Shown here: positions 50,848-56,139 of the stretch, piece after piece
Position numbering within the stretch: the first letter of the stretch is position 1
Layout of the letters: every line of letters begins with the position of its first letter
Assembly (NCBI GenBank): GCA_900315175.1
Contig: OMYA01000012.1
Coordinates: forward strand, 1-56,139
Length of the DNA: 56,139 bases
DNA from: an uncultured Bacteroidales bacterium
GTDB lineage: Bacteria > Bacteroidota > Bacteroidia > Bacteroidales > F082
Reading direction: 5' to 3'
Program-made: the position numbers and the translations under genes
The notes under the pieces: model-generated
Told to the model about the DNA's origin: nothing
Database searches by the model: none
Seen by the model: only the letters and a program-made list of their open reading frames with translations

Positions 50848-53010
50848 ATGAAAAAACTATTATTAACAACAATTACAATCCTCCTTCTCGGCACCATCGT
50901 TCGTGCTGACGAAGGCATGTGGATTCCTGCTTTGCTTCAGCGTAACGAAGCCGAGATGCAGGCTATGGGCATGAAAATCACTGCCGACGACATCTATTCC
51001 ATCAATCACAGCTCCATGAAAGACGCCGTGGTGCTCTTCGGAGGCGGCTGCACTGGCGAACTCGTCAGCGACCAGGGTCTGCTCCTCACCAACCATCACT
51101 GCGGCTACGGCTGGATTCAGCGCCACTCGACGGTGGAGCACGACTACCTCACCGACGGATTCTGGGCAATGACTCCTGAAGAAGAACTCGCATGCCCGGG
51201 CCTTACCGCCGTCATGCTGAAAAACATGGTCGACGTCACTGACAGAGTCCTTGAAAGCATCACCTATGAGACAAGCGACGAAGATCGTGCTGAAATCATC
51301 AAAAAACATATCAAAAGCATCATCGAAGAAGCTAAGAAAGACACAGAATATGAAGTGTCTGTCGAGTCGTTCTACATCGGTAATCAATACTTTCTGATGT
51401 ACAACGAGGTGTTTAAAGACGTCCGTATGGTCGGCGCTCCACCATCAAACATCGGCAAGTTCGGCGGCGACACCGACAACTGGGTATGGCCTCGTCACAC
51501 AGGCGACTTCTCAATTTTCAGGATATATGTCGGCAAAGACGGCAAACCTGCTGAATACAACGAAGAAAATGTCCCTTACAAACCTGATTATCACTTCACT
51601 ATCTCGTTGAAAGGTGTCGAAAAAGACGACTTCACCTTCGTCTTTGGCTACCCTGCCCGCACCAACGAATATCTGCCTGCAGTGGCTGTCGACCAAGAAG
51701 CTAACGTGGTTTATCCTGTGGTCGTCGACCTCCGCACCCAGATTCTCGATATCTACAACAAATATCAGGAAAAAGACGCAAAAGTCAGAATCCAATACGC
51801 TTCAAAGCACGCCGGTCTCGGCAACGGCTGGAAGAAATGGATGGGTGTCATCGAAGGCATCCGCAATTTCAAGGGTATAGAGAAGAAAAAGGCCTTTGAA
51901 GAGGCTTACAACGACTGGTGTCTGCAAGAACGCGGCCGCATTAAATATCTGCACGCCCTCCGCGATTTTGACGAAGTCTACGACGAATATGAAAAATACC
52001 GCATGGCTACGACATATCTCACCGAAGCCGGCCTTACCATCGAACTTATCGATTTTGCATCTAGTTTCGATGAATTGATGATGGTTACAAAAGAGACTCC
52101 TCAAAAGGATATCGACGAAATCGTCAATGATTTGAGAGTGAGGACAGCAGAATTTTTCAAAGATTACTATCAGCCGATCGATGAAGAGGTCGCTGTGGCG
52201 ATGCTTACAGCTTACCGCGCCGCCCAGCCATTCGATTTCCGTCCTGAATTTTTGAATGAAATTGATACCAAATACAAAGGCGACGTGAAAGCTTACGTCG
52301 ATTATCTCTTTGGAAAGTCAATGTTTGTCTCGGAAGATAAAGTCTATAAATTCCTTAACGAATTTAAGCCTTCAAAAGTTAAAAAATTAGCTAAAGACCC
52401 GGCCATTGTCGCATATAACAGCATGATGGATTTCTACAAAGACAACGTGAAAGACAAAGCCAGAGAATATAACACCAAGATCAACGACCTGCGCCGTGTC
52501 TACATGGAAGGCCAGATGAAGATGATTCCTGAGGTGTTTCCTGAGCGTAACCTCTACCCTGACGCCAACTTCACCCTGCGTGTGACTTACGGCAAGGTGG
52601 GCGGTTTCAAGCCGAGAGACGCTGTCGAATACCGTCATTTCACCACCCTCGACGGTATCATGCAGAAAGAGAACCCCGACATCTACGATTATGTCGTAAC
52701 CGACAGATTACGTGAGCTTTACGAGGCTAAGGACTTCGGTCGCTATGCCGACAAAGACGGCTCGATGCATGTGGCGTTCATCGCTGGCAACCACACCACT
52801 GGAGGCAACAGCGGAAGCCCTATCCTCAACGCTGAAGGCAAGCTGCTCGGCCTGAATTTCGACCGCACCTGGGAAGGCACCATGAGCGACCTCGTCTACG
52901 ACCCGTCGATATGCAAGAACATCAGCGTCGACATCCGTTACGTGCTGTTCCTCATCGACAAATACGCCGGCTGCACACGCCTCATCGACGAGATGACAAT
53001 TGACGAGTAA
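50848..53010 (+). CDS. dpp11: S46 family dipeptidyl-peptidase, predicted Asp/Glu-specific DPP11
   Basis: The signal peptide is MKKLLLTTITILLLGTIVRA, so this is a periplasmic enzyme of 720 residues. The serine-protease triad is visible: H in LLTNHHCGYG (about residue 90), D in GGDTDNWVWPRH (about 211) and S in TTGGNSGSPILN (about 652). The residue 18 positions after that serine is arginine (GLNFDRTWE). In Porphyromonas DPP11 the same position (Arg673 with Ser655) sets specificity for Asp/Glu at P1, whereas DPP7 has glycine. It should release dipeptides such as X-Asp and X-Glu for amino-acid fermentation. Confidence 0.9.
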   Translation: MKKLLLTTITILLLGTIVRADEGMWIPALLQRNEAEMQAMGMKITADDIYSINHSSMKDAVVLFGGGCTGELVSDQGLLLTNHHCGYGWIQRHSTVEHDYLTDGFWAMTPEEELACPGLTAVMLKNMVDVTDRVLESITYETSDEDRAEIIKKHIKSIIEEAKKDTEYEVSVESFYIGNQYFLMYNEVFKDVRMVGAPPSNIGKFGGDTDNWVWPRHTGDFSIFRIYVGKDGKPAEYNEENVPYKPDYHFTISLKGVEKDDFTFVFGYPARTNEYLPAVAVDQEANVVYPVVVDLRTQILDIYNKYQEKDAKVRIQYASKHAGLGNGWKKWMGVIEGIRNFKGIEKKKAFEEAYNDWCLQERGRIKYLHALRDFDEVYDEYEKYRMATTYLTEAGLTIELIDFASSFDELMMVTKETPQKDIDEIVNDLRVRTAEFFKDYYQPIDEEVAVAMLTAYRAAQPFDFRPEFLNEIDTKYKGDVKAYVDYLFGKSMFVSEDKVYKFLNEFKPSKVKKLAKDPAIVAYNSMMDFYKDNVKDKAREYNTKINDLRRVYMEGQMKMIPEVFPERNLYPDANFTLRVTYGKVGGFKPRDAVEYRHFTTLDGIMQKENPDIYDYVVTDRLRELYEAKDFGRYADKDGSMHVAFIAGNHTTGGNSGSPILNAEGKLLGLNFDRTWEGTMSDLVYDPSICKNISVDIRYVLFLIDKYAGCTRLIDEMTIDE

Positions 53011-53011
53011 A

Positions 53012-53950
53012 ATGGCTGACAATCAAAAATTCACAGAGCGCATGCTTTCATGTGTGCGCTCTGCCACTCCAAGCGCGCTGAAGACCATCTGGTGGCTCGT
53101 CAAAATCATGGTGAGCGTGTCGTTTGGCATCATGCTGCTTCAATATTTCGGAGTCATCGCATGGATTTCAGAGCTGTTGACCCCGTTGTTTTCGAGTTTC
53201 GGCCTCCCCGGTGAGGCTGCCCTCGCCTACGTCTCGGGCTATTTCGTGAACTGCTACACCGCAATGGCCGTAATGAGCACTTTAAGCCTCGATATGCGCG
53301 CCGCAACAATTTTGGCGGTTATGGTACTCTGCTCACATAATATGATTGTAGAGACCACCGTACAGGCCAAAACGGGCTCATCTGCATTAAGGATAGTGGT
53401 TATAAGGACATTATCCGCTTTTATTTTGGCTTTTGTCTTAAACAAGATAATGCCCGGTGAGTTTGTCGCGCATGAAACGCATCTGGTAACGGCAGAGAAC
53501 GTCACTTTCATGGAGATGCTTAAAAATTGGGCAATTCGCACCCTCCGCACCGTCGGCCTGATGATAGTCCTGGTATATGCCTTGACACTTTTGCAAAGAA
53601 TATTGAATGAATTCGGCATAATAGAAAAGATTTCCAACTTCCTGAAGCCGGTGATGGTGTTCTTCGGGCTGCCGCCTCGCACTGCTTTTCTGTGGCTCGT
53701 TGCCAACACCCTTGGTCTCGCATATGGCGCCGCCGTGATGATAGACGAAACAGAGCACGGAAGCACCACTAAAGAAGAAAACGATATCCTGAACCACCAC
53801 ATCGGTGTCTCTCACAGCAACCTTGAGGATTTGCTGCTTTTCACAGCCATGGGAGGAAGTTTCCTCTGGATGCTTTTGTCAAGATGGGCGATGTCACTGC
53901 TCCTCGTATGGGAACGAAAAATAGAGAACAAACTCCGAAATAATGACTAA
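53012..53950 (+). CDS. Nucleoside-recognition (gate) domain membrane protein
   Basis: There are 312 residues with about eight membrane segments in two similar halves. The gate motifs are GLPGEAALAYVSGYFVNCYTAM and FGLPPRTAFLWLVANTLGLAYGAAVM. Such proteins (YjiH/SpmAB-like, Gate domain) resemble nucleoside transporters; the substrate is unproven. ATG 53012 follows the S46 stop by one base; an in-frame TTG at 53000 would overlap it. Tight linkage suggests joint expression with the peptidase. Confidence 0.8.
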   Translation: MADNQKFTERMLSCVRSATPSALKTIWWLVKIMVSVSFGIMLLQYFGVIAWISELLTPLFSSFGLPGEAALAYVSGYFVNCYTAMAVMSTLSLDMRAATILAVMVLCSHNMIVETTVQAKTGSSALRIVVIRTLSAFILAFVLNKIMPGEFVAHETHLVTAENVTFMEMLKNWAIRTLRTVGLMIVLVYALTLLQRILNEFGIIEKISNFLKPVMVFFGLPPRTAFLWLVANTLGLAYGAAVMIDETEHGSTTKEENDILNHHIGVSHSNLEDLLLFTAMGGSFLWMLLSRWAMSLLLVWERKIENKLRNND

Positions 53951-53997
53951 AGATTTCTATAATCAAAATAATTTATCAATAATCTCTCAACTTTCAG

Positions 53998-55272
53998 CTA
54001 TCGATTCTTGATATATTCTATAGCTGCATCAAGTTGTGGTTTGAATTCGCCGCCGTAGTTCTTGCGGAGAACGATCTGATCTGGCGTGTAACCGATGCCC
54101 TCAATCACTGTGCCGTTTATACGTGCCTCGAAAGTCGAAGTGTAGACATAGTGATGCATTGTATTAATATCGCCAAACGGACCGCCATAGTTGAGGTTGA
54201 TAGAAGAAACAGCCTGCAGAGGTCCTGTGGCACCGTAAGTGCGCTCGCCAATGGTATGGCTCGTCGGCAGCACTTTCTTGATAATAGATGTCTCAATCTC
54301 ACCCATACTGACGGAACTGAGGTCGCACAACACCACGTATGGTATGTTCTCAGCTGTGAGGTCGCGATGATAACGACTCTGCGGATGTATGTAATATGGA
54401 GTCCAAACAGAGTGCTCATATCGTCCCGGACCTTCTTTATATCTTGTCTGCATAACCTCGGTGGTCTCGTTGATGAATGACCCCAACACATAGTCGAGGT
54501 CGTCCTGGCAGCCTCCTGTGTTGGCTCTGTTGTCGAGTATGATGCCTGCCAGCTGCTCACGCGGAGTGTCTCTCACAGCCTCAAGCCAATGCCTAATGAC
54601 CGTAGCTGCCTGCTGCGTCTCCTGACTGTTGCCGTCCATGAGATATGAAATAGCGGCACACGACTGCCAGAGATAAGGTATCTTGCGCCCGTCAGGGAGT
54701 TTGATGAGACTGTAATGATACATCGCATACGTATTCAGTTCCGAAATAGTTCCTATGAAATTCTCGTCAGCCTCAAGTTCATAGTTCAGACCCATTTGCT
54801 GAACATTTAAATACATAAGTATTTGTGAAATAAACGTAGGTGAAACGAAATAATCTCGTGTTTCTGTTTCAAGAACTCCCGGACTGACATAAAATTCATG
54901 CATGGTGTCAGATGCGGCTGGAAAAAGATTCTTGATACGAATGTTCATGTGATGGTCTCTCAAACCGCCCATAGCGCCAGTGTAGAGATTCTTGAGTTCG
55001 TCGACCTTTACCTCCTGACCGGCATAATGCTTCGCGTCAAGAGCCTCAAACCTCGGCATATACTCGCTGTAAACAGCATCCCAATCGGTGTCGTCCACGT
55101 CCCAAAAAACATAGCCTGTGCTGATACATTTCCAAAGATATTCAAACTGTGTTGAATAGTTGTGATAAGCCAAATCGCCAGTCTCGCCTATATAAGGATG
55201 AAAATCAGCCTGCTTGCGGCAGCCGCCCAAAACAAGGGCTGCCATAGCCAATATGATAATAGTTCTTTTCAT
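53998..55272 (-). CDS. S41 family peptidase lipoprotein
   Basis: Lipobox LVLGGC with the mature start RKQADFHP. A helical N-terminal region (YLWKCISTGYVFWDVDDTDWDAVYSEYMPRF) is typical of Bacteroidota S41 proteins. The C-terminal-processing-like core has GIILDNRANTGG and YVVLCDLSSVSMGEIETS, where the serine before MGE is the likely nucleophile, then GERTYGATGP. The usual PDZ domain is not obvious and is partly replaced by unfamiliar sequence. The second ATG (55272, MKRTIIIL) is preferred over the one two codons earlier. It is second in an operon after the barrel gene. Confidence 0.82.
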   Translation of the reverse strand: MKRTIIILAMAALVLGGCRKQADFHPYIGETGDLAYHNYSTQFEYLWKCISTGYVFWDVDDTDWDAVYSEYMPRFEALDAKHYAGQEVKVDELKNLYTGAMGGLRDHHMNIRIKNLFPAASDTMHEFYVSPGVLETETRDYFVSPTFISQILMYLNVQQMGLNYELEADENFIGTISELNTYAMYHYSLIKLPDGRKIPYLWQSCAAISYLMDGNSQETQQAATVIRHWLEAVRDTPREQLAGIILDNRANTGGCQDDLDYVLGSFINETTEVMQTRYKEGPGRYEHSVWTPYYIHPQSRYHRDLTAENIPYVVLCDLSSVSMGEIETSIIKKVLPTSHTIGERTYGATGPLQAVSSINLNYGGPFGDINTMHHYVYTSTFEARINGTVIEGIGYTPDQIVLRKNYGGEFKPQLDAAIEYIKNR

Positions 55273-55284
55273 TGTCATGCAGTT

Positions 55285-55950
55285 TTAAAATTTATAATAA
55301 ACGCCTAATGTCAGTGAAAGGGTGTTCAAGTAGCGAGGGTCGCTCAGATGCTCGTATCCCTTGTGGTAGCTTACAAGGTCGTAGTAAAACATCCCGTCAA
55401 GGTTGACACCTATCTGTTCTGTGATGTCATAGCTCAAACCGACGCCGCCCACGAGTCCTGCCGTGAAACGCCTGTCTTCATCGTTAAAATCGTGTTTTTC
55501 GTTGAAATCATCGAAATAGACATAATAGTCGGTCATCCAATATGTCGTGCCTTTCACCTTAGATTGCATCCAATAGCCGATAAAACCGCCGCAGAGCACA
55601 TGTCCGCGCAGTTTATCGTTGCCAAACGAGAGGTCAGCAGTCACTGGAAGCATAAGATAGTCGTTGCGATACTTGGTGTAGACAGGGTCAAGATAGTTGA
55701 GGTTGCGGTCCATGCGATGCGAACGTCTCATCCAGCTCAGGTCGGCGCGTACCGCAAGCCAGTCATAAAACATATACTTGCCTTGGATACCAAATTCAAA
55801 GCCGCTCATCGCTGAATAACTCTCGTCGATACGACCCAAATTGGTGCGAGTGGTGGAGGTCTGCGTCCAGCCTCCCTTGACGCCTGCAACCCATTGTGCA
55901 CTGGCGCCCAGACTCATCATCAATGTTAATGCTAAAAATAACTTTTTCAT
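55285..55950 (-). CDS. PorT-like outer-membrane beta-barrel protein
   Basis: The signal peptide is MKKLFLALTLMMSLGASAQ. About eight amphipathic strands follow (WVAGVKGGWTQTS, FEFGIQGKYMFYDWLAVRADLSWMRR, LPVTADLSFGNDKLRGHVLCGGFIGYW, FTAGLVGGVGLSYDI), and the protein ends in LGVYYKF, a good barrel signal. The 221-residue length fits the family. The role is unknown; co-transcription with the S41 lipoprotein suggests an envelope function. Confidence 0.85.
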   Translation of the reverse strand: MKKLFLALTLMMSLGASAQWVAGVKGGWTQTSTTRTNLGRIDESYSAMSGFEFGIQGKYMFYDWLAVRADLSWMRRSHRMDRNLNYLDPVYTKYRNDYLMLPVTADLSFGNDKLRGHVLCGGFIGYWMQSKVKGTTYWMTDYYVYFDDFNEKHDFNDEDRRFTAGLVGGVGLSYDITEQIGVNLDGMFYYDLVSYHKGYEHLSDPRYLNTLSLTLGVYYKF

Positions 55951-55985
55951 GATATATAGTATTTAACGTTTTTTCTTATTTGTTT

Positions 55986-56081
55986 GAGTTTCCTCCCTCT
56001 CCCTTCGGTCGAGGTCGGAATGACAACGGTCTTTCCAATGGCAACGTTGTCATTCCGAACCCCGAAGGGGTGAGGAATCTC
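55986..56081. repeat. Family A inverted repeat downstream of a T9SS gene
   Basis: GAGTTTCCTCC to TCGGAATGAC (55986-56024) is inverted at GTTGTCATTCCGA to GAGGAATCTC (56046-56081). It separates the barrel gene from the gene at the right edge. Confidence 0.85.
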
Positions 56082-56089
56082 ATTCAATG

Positions 56090-56139
56090 TTATCTGATAA
56101 CTATTTTCTGTGTCTTCTCATTCAGTTTGAAGATGTAAA
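56090..56139 (-). CDS. C-terminal end of a T9SS-sorted protein (partial)
   Basis: Read on the minus strand the edge encodes YIFKLNEKTQKIVIR and a TAA at 56092-56090. This is the last strand of a T9SS sorting domain (compare GIYFIKATKDGKGIAKRIMKE at 10.0 kb). The body of the gene lies outside the window. Confidence 0.65.
   Translation of the reverse strand, partial: YIFKLNEKTQKIVIR

Overview
The window is chromosomal DNA of a Bacteroidales-type bacterium (phylum Bacteroidota), probably an uncultured host-associated lineage. The evidence is: type IX secretion (T9SS) C-terminal sorting domains on five proteins (four complete, plus a fragment at the right edge); the Bacteroidota promoter signature (TAnnTTTG at -7 with TTTG or TTG about 19-22 bp upstream) in front of many genes; A-rich leaders without Shine-Dalgarno sequences; and families characteristic of the phylum (DUF4270, DUF3109, IPExxxVDY protein, PorT-type barrels, S46 dipeptidyl-peptidase). 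Genus cannot be fixed from the sequence.

Layout. 1-1.25 kb: degraded accessory DNA, with the end of an outer-membrane barrel gene carrying a 24-bp tandem insertion and an RHS fragment cut by a possible insertion-sequence end. 1.3-7.9 kb: elbB-cvpA (-), glnS (+), a three-gene cassette of unknown function (deoxyhypusine-synthase-like protein, ECF S-component-like membrane protein, DUF1893), and a membrane-anchored aspartyl protease with PDZ (-). 8.1-20 kb: secreted M28 peptidase, topA, DUF3109, glycogen-synthase-like/DUF4270/cyclophilin/pheS operon, then acpP-fabF-rnc-IPExxxVDY (-). 20-23 kb: small accessory genes, including a DUF4143 ATPase bracketed by 25-bp direct repeats and two 23-bp-period arrays. 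23-28.3 kb: polA with repeat DNA inside its reading frame, yraN, metG. 28.5-34.5 kb: two T9SS cargo proteins and a TPR-membrane-HTH regulator. 34.7-39.5 kb: alarmone synthetase, alarmone hydrolase and cupin, downstream of an unusual fused amino-acid ABC transporter. 39.5-43.9 kb: adenine deaminase, AAE-type transporter, argF, tRNA-Lys. 43.9-49.2 kb: two related TPR-membrane-AraC regulators (one a pseudogene) flanking a T9SS protein. 49.2-56.1 kb: TM1266-type regulator, comF, rlmH, a predicted acidic-specific DPP11, a nucleoside-recognition membrane protein, an S41 protease lipoprotein, a barrel protein and the tail of another T9SS protein.

How it fits together. Most genes are core housekeeping: tRNA charging, fatty-acid synthesis, rRNA processing, replication and arginine/purine metabolism. 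The accessory theme is extracellular peptide use (M28, M14, S46 and S41 peptidases; amino-acid ABC transporter). Three regulators of similar build (signal peptide, TPRs, one membrane segment, cytoplasmic HTH) sit beside T9SS cargo genes and may control them.

The most unusual feature is the density of short palindromic repeats. At least five families lie between genes, and some copies lie inside coding sequence (polA, a T9SS sorting domain, the end of the DUF3109 gene).
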